Of a stretch of 15,927 nucleotides of DNA, positions 1 to 7,304 are shown one piece after another. Location: assembly GCA_946612185.1 (NCBI GenBank), contig CAMOEP010000018.1, forward strand, positions 1 to 15,927, written 5' to 3'. Origin of the DNA: an uncultured Ruminococcus sp. GTDB taxonomy: Bacteria > Bacillota > Clostridia > Oscillospirales > Ruminococcaceae. A program made the position numbers and the translations under genes. Below the pieces are notes generated by a model. The model ran no database searches. It worked only from the letters and a program-made list of their open reading frames with translations, and was not told the DNA's origin. Positions within the stretch are counted from its first letter, which is position 1, and every line of letters starts with the position of its first letter.

Positions 1-225
1 TACTTCGGCATACCCTTCGTTCAGCCCTCGGCTGTAAGGTGGGGAACGGTGGAAACTGACGGCTCAGGGCTGAATATACGCAGCTATCCCTCCCTCACCG
101 GCAGGATAATCGGCACGATGCCCGACGGCGCTTCCGTTATGATAAGCGGTGAAACCGGGAACTGGTATGTGGTCAGCTTCGACCAGATAACCGGCTACTC
201 CAGCAAGGACTTTATCGTCATATGA
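1..225 (+). CDS. C-terminal part of a bacterial SH3-domain protein (5' truncated by window)
   Basis: An open frame runs from the window edge to a TGA at 223-225, giving 74 residues. Residues about 15-72 match the SH3_3/SH3b pattern: GTVETDGSGLNIRS, then a turn with IIGTMPDGASV, then GNWYVVSF and a closing GYSSKDFI strand. In Gram-positive bacteria such domains usually bind cell wall peptides and sit at the end of secreted or surface enzymes, so a cell wall hydrolase is plausible. The catalytic part is outside the window and the enzyme type cannot be given. The stop codon lies two bases before a palindromic repeat, and the gene converges on the M3-like lipoprotein gene. Confidence 0.8.
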   Translation, partial: YFGIPFVQPSAVRWGTVETDGSGLNIRSYPSLTGRIIGTMPDGASVMISGETGNWYVVSFDQITGYSSKDFIVI

Positions 226-227
226 AT

Positions 228-275
228 AAGGCAACACCGCACAGAGCCGTCAGGCGGTCTTTGTGCGGTGCTGCC
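228..275. repeat. Short palindromic repeat element, copy 1
   Basis: The arms GGCAACACCGCACA (230-243) and TGTGCGGTGCTGCC (262-275) pair over 14 positions with one mismatch. The stem is prolonged by a small inner hairpin CCG-TCAGG-CGG (247-257). Both the arms and the inner hairpin recur at 15351-15530, so this looks like the same element without its central part. It sits in the gap between two convergent genes, where the hairpin could also slow transcription. Confidence 0.8.
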
Positions 276-279
276 ATAA

Positions 280-317
280 GCCCGGAATTCGGTATATTGC
301 CGTTTTCCGGGCATTTT
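280..317 (+). terminator. Probable intrinsic terminator of the SH3 protein gene
   Basis: GCCCGGAA (280-287) pairs with TTCCGGGC (305-312), and CGG (290-292) pairs with CCG (300-302) inside it. On the plus strand the stem is followed by ATTTT, a short T tract. On the minus strand no T run follows, so the site would stop M3-lipoprotein transcripts less well. Confidence 0.5.
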
Positions 318-320
318 GCG

Positions 321-1901
321 TTATATTTTGCCGGCGTTGCTGATAAGTTCCATTGCCAGCTTTCTGATGTATTTGTCGGTGAGAACGTCCTCAATACCGC
401 ATTGCTCCAGGGCTTTGCGGAATGTGTACTCGCCGTTTGCACAGGATATCTCCGCAAGCTTGTCATAGGCAGCGTAGGCAGTTTCCGGGGAATTGAGCGC
501 ATCGTCAAAGAACGAGAACGCCGCCAGTGCCGAAACTCCGTAGCTGACAAAGTATCCCGGCTGAGTGAACAGGTGGTCAATGTAGCAGAACTCATAATCC
601 GGGTCGATACTGCCGACTATATCATCGTACAGTTCCAGAACTTCCTCCGGAGTTATGTCCTCACGCTGCTGGTACACTCTCGCCTCAAATTCGCCTACCG
701 CAAATCCCATAAGCACTGAATCCACCAGGTCAAGAAGCTTGTCGATACGCCTTGCCCTGCCGTTGTCGCCGTAGATATCGTCGTAGAATCGCAGGAAAAG
801 TATCTCCATAGCCTGAGAATGTATCTCACCGATGTCCATATTGTGCTTTGCATTGAAAATGTCGGAGGAGTCACGGAGCGAGGCGTGGAAATGCCCGAAT
901 TCGTGGATACAGTCCCCAAGCAGGCTGTAGTCGTAGGAATAGTTGTATATCCACGCTTTGTCGTCCTTCGGCAGGTCTACCGTGAAGCCCATTTCTACCG
1001 CATTTTCGCCGCTGGAAATGGTGTAAAGCTTCTCCTCGCTTATCCTCCGGGCGGACTCCCCTACTGCCGGTGAAATTTCTCCGGCGTACTTCGCTATTGT
1101 ACCAAAAGGGTCAGGGTCAGCGGCAGACTCGTAGATGTCCTCATAGCCGTCAATTGCCGTAAGTTCGTCAAGATAGCGGTTGTAGACCGGAATAAGCTGT
1201 TCGTAAACTGTATCGGAAATTGCTATTATGTCGTCAGGAGTATAGTCACGGTCGAACGTGCCGTAGAAGTCCTCCTCACGAATCGTCTGGATAGTGTCAA
1301 TGTACGTCTGGGCGCACTCAAGCCGGAGTTCGTCCATGTCGAAGTCATCGCCGTAGACTGCATCATAGTAGCCGTCCTGAAGTTCGTCCGCAGACTCGTA
1401 GCTGTCACGGGCATTCTTCTCGCACTTTTCAAGGGTCATGCGGGAAGCGGCGTAGTAGTCCAGATAATCCGGGGCGATAAGGTCGGTGAAGAGTTCCTGG
1501 TAGTCGGTCTTGTAGCCCTGGGAAAAGGCGAAATACAGCGCATCATCGACTGCATAGTAGTCCGAACCGGCTTCGTCGCAGGCAGTTGCCGCTGACTTGT
1601 CGGTGATGTCGGTGTAGTACTTCATCTGCGCCATTTCGTAGTCCTCGAAAAAGCCGTTGTGCATATCAATAAGCTGGGCTATGCACTCCTTTATCTGCTC
1701 ATCATTTCCGGATTCTTCCGTAAGTTCCAGCAGATGCTCGACGGTGCTGTTAAGCTGATCCAGTGCCCCTGCATCTTCGCTGACTTTTGCACTTCCGGAC
1801 TGCTTCTCCTTTTCCTTCCGGTCGCTTTCGTAGCCGTAGCTGCAACCGGTAAGCATTACCGTCATGGCAGCGGCAATGGCAAGTATTCTGTGTCTGGTCA
1901 T
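321..1901 (-). CDS. Lipoprotein with M3-type (thimet/PepF-like) zinc metallopeptidase site
   Basis: The 526-residue protein starts with a lipoprotein signal: MTRHR, a hydrophobic stretch and the lipobox LTGC with Cys20. It should be anchored on the outer face of the membrane. Residues 21-60 are charged and linker-like. Residues 60-300 are helical and acidic. HEFGH at 333-337 with a Glu in GEIHSQ at 359 mirrors the M3 zinc site (HExxH, then Glu about 26-29 residues later in an ExxSQ context). YFVSYGVSALAAF (450-462) resembles the Tyr-rich C-terminal motif of oligoendopeptidase F. All zinc ligands are present, so it is probably active, but the substrate is unknown. The start has a GGGG-type SD. 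Only 9 bases separate it from the HAD gene upstream and no promoter is seen, so it seems to be the last gene of the FMN-controlled rib operon. Family placement is fairly sure; membership of a particular M3 subfamily is not. Confidence 0.82.
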   Translation of the reverse strand: MTRHRILAIAAAMTVMLTGCSYGYESDRKEKEKQSGSAKVSEDAGALDQLNSTVEHLLELTEESGNDEQIKECIAQLIDMHNGFFEDYEMAQMKYYTDITDKSAATACDEAGSDYYAVDDALYFAFSQGYKTDYQELFTDLIAPDYLDYYAASRMTLEKCEKNARDSYESADELQDGYYDAVYGDDFDMDELRLECAQTYIDTIQTIREEDFYGTFDRDYTPDDIIAISDTVYEQLIPVYNRYLDELTAIDGYEDIYESAADPDPFGTIAKYAGEISPAVGESARRISEEKLYTISSGENAVEMGFTVDLPKDDKAWIYNYSYDYSLLGDCIHEFGHFHASLRDSSDIFNAKHNMDIGEIHSQAMEILFLRFYDDIYGDNGRARRIDKLLDLVDSVLMGFAVGEFEARVYQQREDITPEEVLELYDDIVGSIDPDYEFCYIDHLFTQPGYFVSYGVSALAAFSFFDDALNSPETAYAAYDKLAEISCANGEYTFRKALEQCGIEDVLTDKYIRKLAMELISNAGKI

Positions 1902-1910
1902 GGTTTTCCC

Positions 1911-2567
1911 CTATATCAAAAGCTTTTGTACCGCCGCAGGTATTTCTGACACGTCATTTACGATGATATCCGCCCCTGCAAGTTCCTCCGGAGTGCCATA
2001 GCCGTAGCCGCAGCCAATAGACTTCAAGCCGTTCCGGGTGGCAGTCTCGATATCGTGAAAGCGGTCGCCCACTACGATGAACTGTCCCTGGTACTGCAAG
2101 CTGAAAAGCCGGAATATCTGGTACTTCGGCAGGAAATCGAACTCCTCACAGCAGTAGAAATGATCTATGTAGCTGTCAAGCCCGAAGACCCGTTTGTGGC
2201 GCTCCATGTAGTGTATGCGGCAGTTACTCAGGAAGAAAAGAGTATGCCCCTGCTTTTTGAGCGATGCAAGCATCTCATTTGTGCCGGGATACAGCGCACC
2301 TTCACCGTTTTCGGCACGGCGTGCCATATTCTCCCCAAGCATCACCCTTGCCTTCTCACGGATCTCCGGGTCAAGTCCGGGCTGGAAGTTCGACCACATA
2401 TCCGTGGAATTGAAGCCCAGCCAGTAACTTATGTCCTTGGAGGATATCTCCTGTGGCTGCACATAGCCGCTGTCCGTCAGCCACTTGAACGTACTGCGGA
2501 ACGCCGGCTCATAAATGCGCATAGTTTCGTGGAGTGTGCCGTCGTAGTCGAAGATTATGTTTGCCAT
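1911..2567 (-). CDS. HAD-superfamily phosphatase in the rib operon (candidate riboflavin-pathway phosphatase)
   Basis: The 218-residue protein has all HAD motifs: IFDYDGT at 5-11 (nucleophile Asp7, acid Asp9), FFLSNC with Ser114, Lys148, and VVGDRFHD with Asp168 and Asp172. A helical cap lies between motif I and about residue 95, as in the Gph/YjjG-like subfamily I enzymes. The ATG overlaps the ribH stop as TAATG, implying translational coupling. Riboflavin synthesis needs a phosphatase between the RibD product and the RibH substrate, and in known bacteria this is done by promiscuous HAD enzymes (B. subtilis YcsE, YwtE and YitU; E. coli YigB and YbjI). Position therefore suggests 5-amino-6-ribitylaminouracil-5'-phosphate phosphatase activity. 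That role is inference from context; HAD substrate cannot be read from the motifs. Confidence 0.88.
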   Translation of the reverse strand: MANIIFDYDGTLHETMRIYEPAFRSTFKWLTDSGYVQPQEISSKDISYWLGFNSTDMWSNFQPGLDPEIREKARVMLGENMARRAENGEGALYPGTNEMLASLKKQGHTLFFLSNCRIHYMERHKRVFGLDSYIDHFYCCEEFDFLPKYQIFRLFSLQYQGQFIVVGDRFHDIETATRNGLKSIGCGYGYGTPEELAGADIIVNDVSEIPAAVQKLLI

Positions 2568-3034
2568 TATTCCCCGATCTGTCTGATGAGGTTTATCATC
2601 TCGATAGCACCCTCAGCGCACTCGCTTCCCTTGTTGCCAGCCTTAGCGCCTGCACGGTCGATAGCCTGTTCAAGGTTCTCAGTGGTGATGATGCCGAACA
2701 TTACGGGGATATTGCTTGACAGGGAAACCTGTGCCACGCCCTTTGCAGCCTCGTTGCAGACCAGGTCGTAGTGGGTCGTACTTCCTCTGATGATAGCGCC
2801 CAGGCAGATAACTGCGTCGTACTTGCCGGAATCAGCCATTTTCTTTGCGATAAGGGGTATCTCAAATGAGCCGGGAACCCATGCTACGTCGATATCTTCA
2901 TCTGCAACGCCGTGGCGCTTTAAAGTATCAACTGCGCCGCCCAGCAGCTTGTTTGTGATGAACTCGTTGAAACGTGCAACGACGATTCCTATGCGTATAT
3001 CTTTGGGTATAAAGCTTCCTTCAAAAACGTTCAT
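2567..3034 (-). CDS. ribH: 6,7-dimethyl-8-ribityllumazine synthase (RibH)
   Basis: This 155-residue protein is full length for the family. It condenses 5-amino-6-ribitylaminouracil with 3,4-dihydroxy-2-butanone-4-phosphate, and homologues form 60-mer or pentamer shells in the cytoplasm. Family landmarks are visible in order: [13 protein letters not shown] near the N-terminus, VPGSFEIPL (53-61), the loop [12 protein letters not shown] with the catalytic His-Tyr region (78-89), [11 protein letters not shown] (109-119) and GNKGSECA (133-140). An AAGGAG SD stands upstream of the ATG, 18 bases after ribBA. Its stop overlaps the HAD start by one base. Confidence 0.97.
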   Translation of the reverse strand: MNVFEGSFIPKDIRIGIVVARFNEFITNKLLGGAVDTLKRHGVADEDIDVAWVPGSFEIPLIAKKMADSGKYDAVICLGAIIRGSTTHYDLVCNEAAKGVAQVSLSSNIPVMFGIITTENLEQAIDRAGAKAGNKGSECAEGAIEMINLIRQIGE

Positions 3035-3052
3035 AATAGTTCTCCTTGATTA

Positions 3053-4252
3053 TCAGTATTTCAGTAGATGACCCATTTTCTCCTGCTTGGTTTTCAGGTA
3101 GAAAAGGTCGTATGCAGTTGCGTCCATCTGTATCGGAACACGCTCGCTTATCTCCATGCCGTAGCCGCTGAGTCCGTATACTTTGTCCGGGTTATTTGTC
3201 AGCAGGCGCAGGGTCTTGCAGCCAAGTTCACGGAGTATCTGTGCGCCGATGTAGTACTCTCTCATATCTCCGGGGAATCCAAGGGCAAGGTTGGCTTCGA
3301 GGGTGTCCATACCCTGATCCTGGAGTTCGTAGGCACGCAGTTTATTGATAAGACCGATGCCTCTGCCCTCCTGACGCATATAGAGGAGGATTCCCCTGCC
3401 CTCTTTTTCGATCTGGGTCATTGCGGCGGCAAACTGCTGTCCGCAGTCGCATTTCAGCGAACCGAAAGCGTCGCCGGTGAGACACTCGGAGTGTACACGG
3501 CAGAGAATGTCCTTGCCGTCACCGATGTCACCCTTGACCAGCGCCACATGATGCTCGCCGTTGAGTTTGTTCACGAAACCGATAGCACGGAACTCGCCGT
3601 ACTTCGTGGGAAGTTTTGTATCAGCCACACGTTCTACCAGAACCTCATGTATCTTGCGGTACTCCTTGAGCGCCGCAATGGTGATGAACTTCATGCCCCA
3701 TTCCTGCGCTTTTTCTCTCAGTTCAGGAGTACGCATCATCGTGCCGTCGTCACGCATTATCTCGCAGCAAAGTCCGCACTCTTTCAGTCCTGCAAGGCGC
3801 ATAAGGTCAACAGTAGCTTCGGTGTGACCCTCACGTTCCAGAACGCCGTTTTTCTTGGCTGTCAGGGGGAACATATGTCCCGGACGGCGGAAGTCCTCCG
3901 GCTTAGCACCGTCGGAAACTGCCATTCTTGCGGTAAATCCACGCTCCTTGGCAGAAATGCCGGTGGTAGTCTCCACATGGTCTATAGACACGGTGAAGGC
4001 GGTGCAGTGGTTGTCGGTATTGTAGTCCACCATTTGGGGCAGGTGGAGTTTATGGCAAAGCTCTATGCTCATGGGCATACAGATAAGTCCCTTTGCATGG
4101 GCAGCCATGAAGTTGACGTTTTCGGTGGTGGCGAACTCAGCGGCGCATATCATATCGCCCTCGTTCTCCCTGTCCTCATCGTCAGTAACGAGGATTATCT
4201 CACCGTTTCTGAGTGCTTCGAGAGCCTCCTCAATAGTATTGTACTCAAACAT
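3053..4252 (-). CDS. ribBA: Bifunctional DHBP synthase / GTP cyclohydrolase II (RibBA)
   Basis: The 399-residue fusion makes both riboflavin precursors. The N-terminal half (about 1-200) is 3,4-dihydroxy-2-butanone-4-phosphate synthase, with the acidic [10 protein letters not shown] motif (24-33), RPGH (123-126) and HTEATVDL (143-150). The C-terminal half (about 205-399) is GTP cyclohydrolase II, with zinc ligands Cys257, Cys268 and Cys270 in [17 protein letters not shown], then RQEGRGIGL and TNNPDK. Both sets of residues are intact, so both activities are expected. The SD AAGGAG lies 6 bases before the ATG. The gene is 23 bases after ribE and 18 before ribH. Length is typical for the fusion. 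Confidence 0.97.
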   Translation of the reverse strand: MFEYNTIEEALEALRNGEIILVTDDEDRENEGDMICAAEFATTENVNFMAAHAKGLICMPMSIELCHKLHLPQMVDYNTDNHCTAFTVSIDHVETTTGISAKERGFTARMAVSDGAKPEDFRRPGHMFPLTAKKNGVLEREGHTEATVDLMRLAGLKECGLCCEIMRDDGTMMRTPELREKAQEWGMKFITIAALKEYRKIHEVLVERVADTKLPTKYGEFRAIGFVNKLNGEHHVALVKGDIGDGKDILCRVHSECLTGDAFGSLKCDCGQQFAAAMTQIEKEGRGILLYMRQEGRGIGLINKLRAYELQDQGMDTLEANLALGFPGDMREYYIGAQILRELGCKTLRLLTNNPDKVYGLSGYGMEISERVPIQMDATAYDLFYLKTKQEKMGHLLKY

Positions 4253-4275
4253 TGTTATCTCCTTAACATAGTAAA

Positions 4276-4923
4276 TCAGACGAATCCGTTCCTAAGAAGC
4301 GCCTCCATTGTCACGCCGCCGGAAGTCTCTGGTGTCTGTGGCTTCATAAGCTTCTCGACGTACTTTGCGATGATGTCGTTTTCCAGGTTCACGGTATCTC
4401 CGCACTTTTTCAGAGAAAGGATAGTCTGGCTGGCGGTGTGCGGGATTATGGACACGCTGAAGCTTTCGTCGGTAACTTTCGCAACGGTCAGGCTTATGCC
4501 GTCTATCGCCACCGAGCCTTTTTCGACGATGTAGCGCATTATCGGTTCATCGGCGGAAATCGTGTACCAGACGGCTATTCCGTCGTTCTCGATAGCGGTG
4601 ACGCTGCCGGTGCCGTCGATATGCCCTGACACGATATGTCCGCCGAAACGCCCGTTTGCAGCCATTGCCCTTTCAAGGTTCACGCTGCTGCCGGAGCGCA
4701 GGTTTCCCAGGCTGCTCCGGCTTAGTGTCTCGTTCATAACGTCCGCCTGAAACCAGTTCTGCCCTGCATCGGTCACAGTCAGGCACACGCCGTTCACAGC
4801 GATACTGTCGCCCAGGTTTGTACCTTCCAGAACCTTTTCGGCATTTATCCGTATAAAGGACGTTGTCCCTGAACGGCGGACAGCTTCGACTGTACCCACT
4901 TCCTCAATTATCCCAGTGAACAC
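4276..4923 (-). CDS. ribE: Riboflavin synthase alpha subunit (RibE)
   Basis: The 215-residue protein catalyses dismutation of two lumazines to riboflavin. It shows the internal duplication of the family. The first barrel begins [10 protein letters not shown] and contains NGVCLTV (44-50). The second contains [13 protein letters not shown] (94-106) and DGISLTV (141-147). The start codon is GTG at 4921-4923, preceded by AAGGTG inside the end of ribD. The two genes overlap by 16 bases (4908-4923), which favours coupled translation. I use ribE for the synthase; in B. subtilis nomenclature it is also called ribE, in E. coli ribC. Confidence 0.96.
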   Translation of the reverse strand: MFTGIIEEVGTVEAVRRSGTTSFIRINAEKVLEGTNLGDSIAVNGVCLTVTDAGQNWFQADVMNETLSRSSLGNLRSGSSVNLERAMAANGRFGGHIVSGHIDGTGSVTAIENDGIAVWYTISADEPIMRYIVEKGSVAIDGISLTVAKVTDESFSVSIIPHTASQTILSLKKCGDTVNLENDIIAKYVEKLMKPQTPETSGGVTMEALLRNGFV

Positions 4924-6026
4924 TTCTTTTTCACCTTGCTTTCAATGATAAAATCCTCACCTATCCGGCTGACTCTTGTATCAGTGAGCATGAACGCACT
5001 GTCCGGGCTGTCAACTCCAAGTCCTCCCACGGGGGATTTTGCATCTGCTCCGCCGAACATCTTCGGTGCGACATACGCCTGGACTTTCGATACTATGCCG
5101 CTATTCAGCGCTGACCAGTTCAGTTCCGCACCGCCCTCCAGGAGTATGCTGTCAATGGTGTACTTCTTCGCCAGCACCTTCATCAGCTCATTCAGGTCGA
5201 TGTGACCGTCCACACGGGGCAGTCTCAGCACGATACAGCCCAGTACCTCCAGGACAGTTGCCTTGTCCATGTCGGAGTCCTCGGCTGATGCGATGATAGT
5301 CTGAACTGTCCTTGCTGTACGGACAATATTGCTTTTCAAAGGTATCCGCAAGTCGGAGTCGCAAATGATGCGCACCGGATCTCTGCCATTTTTCAGCCGG
5401 CAGGTCAGCATTGGGTCGTCCGCAAGAACTGTGCCGATACCGGTCATAATAGCGGTGTGGCGCAGTCTCTCCATCTGGACGTGCTGACGGGCGTTCGTGC
5501 CGGTTATCCACTTGGATTCGCCGGTGTGACAGGCGATCTTGCCGTCCATAGTCATGGCATACTTCATGGTCACGAACGGGCGGTGCGTGGTTATGTAGTG
5601 GAAGAATATCTCGTTGACCCTGTCGCAGTCCTTGCGAAGAACGTCCTCAATGACCGTTATACCGCTGTTTCGCAGGATTCGGATACCCTTTCCGGCAACC
5701 AGCGGATTAGGGTCAGGCGAGCCGACGAACACCCTCTTGATGCGGTGAGCGATTATCGCTTCGGTGCAGGGGGGAGTTTTCCCGTAGTGGCAGCAGGGTT
5801 CAAGGGTGACATACAGGTCAGCGCCGGAACAGTCGATGCCTTTTGAATCGCAGTCAGCAAAGGCGTTGCGTTCAGCATGGAGATCACCGCATTTCTTGTG
5901 CCAACCAGCACCGATGATCTCGTCGTTCTTGACTATGACAGCGCCAACCAGCGGATTCGGGTGAACAAAACCCAGACCCTTCTGGGCAAGCTCCAGGGCA
6001 AGCTTCATATAATCCAGATCAGTCAT
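4908..6026 (-). CDS. ribD: Bifunctional diaminohydroxyphosphoribosylaminopyrimidine deaminase / reductase (RibD)
   Basis: With the ATG at 6024-6026 the product has 372 residues, normal for RibD. The deaminase half has HAERNA (50-55) and PCCHYGKTPPC (77-87), giving the zinc ligands His50, Cys78 and Cys87. HPNPLVGAV (22-30) is the usual substrate loop. The reductase half has GESKWITG (169-176), NADPH-domain strands, and LLEGGAELN (295-303). The frame stays open up to 6170, but the ATG there lacks an SD, while the chosen start has AGGAGG at 6032-6037 with a 5-base spacer and the expected N-terminus MTDLDYMKLA. It is the first gene after the riboswitch and its end overlaps ribE. Confidence 0.96.
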   Translation of the reverse strand: MTDLDYMKLALELAQKGLGFVHPNPLVGAVIVKNDEIIGAGWHKKCGDLHAERNAFADCDSKGIDCSGADLYVTLEPCCHYGKTPPCTEAIIAHRIKRVFVGSPDPNPLVAGKGIRILRNSGITVIEDVLRKDCDRVNEIFFHYITTHRPFVTMKYAMTMDGKIACHTGESKWITGTNARQHVQMERLRHTAIMTGIGTVLADDPMLTCRLKNGRDPVRIICDSDLRIPLKSNIVRTARTVQTIIASAEDSDMDKATVLEVLGCIVLRLPRVDGHIDLNELMKVLAKKYTIDSILLEGGAELNWSALNSGIVSKVQAYVAPKMFGGADAKSPVGGLGVDSPDSAFMLTDTRVSRIGEDFIIESKVKKKCSLG

Positions 6027-6199
6027 AATAGCCTCCTGATTTACTATGCGCTTTTGCAAAATATGTGGATCTGGCAGGCGAATTTTGCCGCAAAGCGCTT
6101 CGTGATACCGCTTCTGTGGAAAGTCGGAAATGATTTTCCGGACGTTCAGGGTGTGCCAACGCCCCGGCATCCTGCAATGAACTGCAACAGCGGCTGTAT
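6027..6199 (-). other. Untranslated leader between riboswitch terminator and ribD
   Basis: About 170 bases of transcribed leader lie between the attenuator and the ribD SD. They contain imperfect palindromes, for example CAGG-A-TGCC with GGCA-CAC-CCTG around 6147-6174, and a GTCC-GGAAA / TTTCC-GAC pair around 6121-6141. I recognise no known element. The frame is open in phase with ribD, but it lacks a usable start. Confidence 0.4.
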
Positions 6200-6222
6200 A
6201 AAAAAACCCCGGTACTCCGGGG
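6200..6222 (-). terminator. Intrinsic terminator (attenuator) of the FMN riboswitch
   Basis: On the minus strand CCCCGG (6222-6217) pairs with CCGGGG (6212-6207) around a TACT-type four-base loop. Seven T residues follow (6206-6200). It stands 25 bases after the aptamer and before ribD, so it is the expression platform. The 5' arm bases CCGGA (6220-6216) can instead pair with TCCGG (6263-6259) at the end of the aptamer, a possible antiterminator. Confidence 0.92.
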
Positions 6223-6246
6223 CAAAATCTGCGTTATTGCGCATTA

Positions 6247-6382
6247 ATCTTCTTTCATCCGGACTATTGCTGAAAAGTCAGCACGTTCAAAAGAACGACC
6301 GTCGGCTTCGGAATCGCACCGAATCAGCCCGAAGGCTCGCAGGCTCTACTGCCGGTCAGGAGTCACACCCTGCCCTGAAGAT
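6247..6382 (-). promoter_or_regulatory. FMN riboswitch (RFN element)
   Basis: Closing stem P1 is ATCTTC (6382-6377) with GAAGAT (6252-6247). Conserved FMN-aptamer blocks occur in order: AGGGCAGGGTG, CTCC followed by ACCGGCAGTA, AGCCTGCGA, GATTCGGTGCGATTCCGAAG, CCGACGGT, and AGTCCGGATGAAAGA just before the closing strand. The established function is to bind FMN and stop transcription of riboflavin genes, which fits the terminator that follows and the rib genes downstream. The predicted transcription start coincides with the first base of P1, so the message begins with the aptamer. Confidence 0.97.
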
Positions 6383-6388
6383 ACTTTA

Positions 6389-6417
6389 ATTATAGCACAG
6401 TGGCGCAGCATTGTCAA
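6389..6417 (-). promoter_or_regulatory. Sigma-A-type promoter of the rib operon
   Basis: The -35 box TTGACA is at 6417-6412 and the -10 box TATAAT at 6394-6389, with a 17-base spacer; all twelve positions match the consensus. Transcription should begin near 6382. Such a strong promoter fits control by termination rather than by a repressor. Confidence 0.93.
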
Positions 6418-6439
6418 TAGTTAGATTGAGATAATTCTA

Positions 6440-6473
6440 AAGGCTGCGCCGCAATCTCTGTGCGGTGTTGCCT
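6440..6473. repeat. Short palindromic repeat element, copy 2 (degenerate)
   Basis: GGCTGCGCCGCA (6442-6453) and TGCGGTGTTGCC (6461-6472) form a hairpin with one mismatch and two G-T pairs. The right arm TGTGCGGTGTTGCC is identical to the right end of the 15351-15530 element; the left arm has drifted. It sits exactly between the -35 boxes of two divergent promoters. Confidence 0.7.
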
Positions 6474-6481
6474 AAACTGTC

Positions 6482-6510
6482 TTGACTTTCCCTGCCGGAT
6501 ATGATATAAT
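6482..6510 (+). promoter_or_regulatory. Sigma-A-type promoter of the DUF3592-like membrane protein gene
   Basis: TTGACT (6482-6487) and TATAAT (6505-6510) are separated by 17 bases, one mismatch from consensus. The predicted start near 6517 leaves a 30-base leader with a GAGGTGAG-type SD before the ATG at 6547. It is divergent from the rib promoter. Confidence 0.9.
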
Positions 6511-6546
6511 TTTACCATAATCAACTGTGAACCGTGAGGTGAGACA

Positions 6547-7260
6547 ATGTTCATTATGCCATATGACCCGGAGATCTACACTCCCACCAAGCCGGTGGCG
6601 CAGATGCATCGTGCCCCGGTGTACTCGGTGCTGTTCGGGATAGCGATAGCTGCCGGACTTTTTACAGACCGCCCGCTGCTGTTCGTTGGGCTGGTCTTGT
6701 GTATCCGAGGGCTTGATATCCTGATTTTCCGGCTGCGGCACGGCTGGCGGTGGCGGCTCGCTGACAAGTACCTCATCGCCGTGGGTGCGGCGATCGTGTG
6801 GGCATCGTATCATGAGTACCGGGTCACTTTTTTCTCCGGCAGGCGGTGGCTGGACGAGTTGCTGCTAATGGTTTTTCTGGCAACATTGGGCGTAATAATG
6901 CCCCTGCTCACCTCGGCGGAAATGCTCCTGCTATGGCTGCGGTGCAGCAAAACGGTTCAGGCGGAGGTGGCGGACGTTATCACAACCATGTTTCTCGACC
7001 TGCCCGGTGCCGGAATAAACAGCGCCGGAAAATGCTGCCCCGTGTTCAGGCTGGAGGACGGGCAGATCATTTGTGACGAGTGGTTCACGGAGACTCCTTT
7101 CACCGCCGGAAGTGTCGTTCCCATAAAGGTGGCGTTTCTGCGAAATACCGAGATTTTCGACCGGGAACGTGTAAGGTCAGCCCTGAAAAAGTCCTGGCGG
7201 AACTGGCTCATTTACGAAGCTTTTGCGGTGGTTTTCACCATTGCGGTTCTCAACGTCTGA
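6547..7260 (+). CDS. Integral membrane protein with DUF3592-like C-terminal domain, function unknown
   Basis: The 237-residue protein has hydrophobic segments at about 25-40, 43-61, 74-90 and 104-130, then a soluble part (132-217) and a last hydrophobic stretch (219-235). The soluble part has the look of DUF3592: a CSKTVQAEVADV strand, CPVFRLEDGQIICDE, then TPFTAGSVVPIKV and a short acidic end. That resemblance is a judgement by eye. No catalytic motif is seen; two adjacent Cys (163-164) lie in the soluble part. It has its own promoter and terminator, so it is a single-gene unit. No function can be stated. Confidence 0.8.
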   Translation: MFIMPYDPEIYTPTKPVAQMHRAPVYSVLFGIAIAAGLFTDRPLLFVGLVLCIRGLDILIFRLRHGWRWRLADKYLIAVGAAIVWASYHEYRVTFFSGRRWLDELLLMVFLATLGVIMPLLTSAEMLLLWLRCSKTVQAEVADVITTMFLDLPGAGINSAGKCCPVFRLEDGQIICDEWFTETPFTAGSVVPIKVAFLRNTEIFDRERVRSALKKSWRNWLIYEAFAVVFTIAVLNV

Positions 7261-7265
7261 CAAGC

Positions 7266-7297
7266 ACATCACCGGAGATTTTTCGGTGATGTTTTTT
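7266..7297 (+). terminator. Intrinsic terminator after the membrane protein gene
   Basis: ACATCACCG (7266-7274) pairs perfectly with CGGTGATGT (7284-7292) around a 9-base loop. The stem runs into six T residues (7292-7297). It lies 5 bases after the stop codon. Confidence 0.9.
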
Positions 7298-7304
7298 GTT
7301 AAAT

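Noticed and set aside
3068..4534. Long plus-strand ORF of 488 codons opposite ribBA and ribE
   Set aside because: It is antisense to two unmistakable rib genes, and its length follows from their codon bias. No SD or domain supports it.
6027..6170. N-terminal extension of RibD to an ATG at 6170
   Set aside because: No SD before that ATG, the extension does not resemble RibD, and the ATG at 6024-6026 has AGGAGG at good spacing and the family N-terminus.
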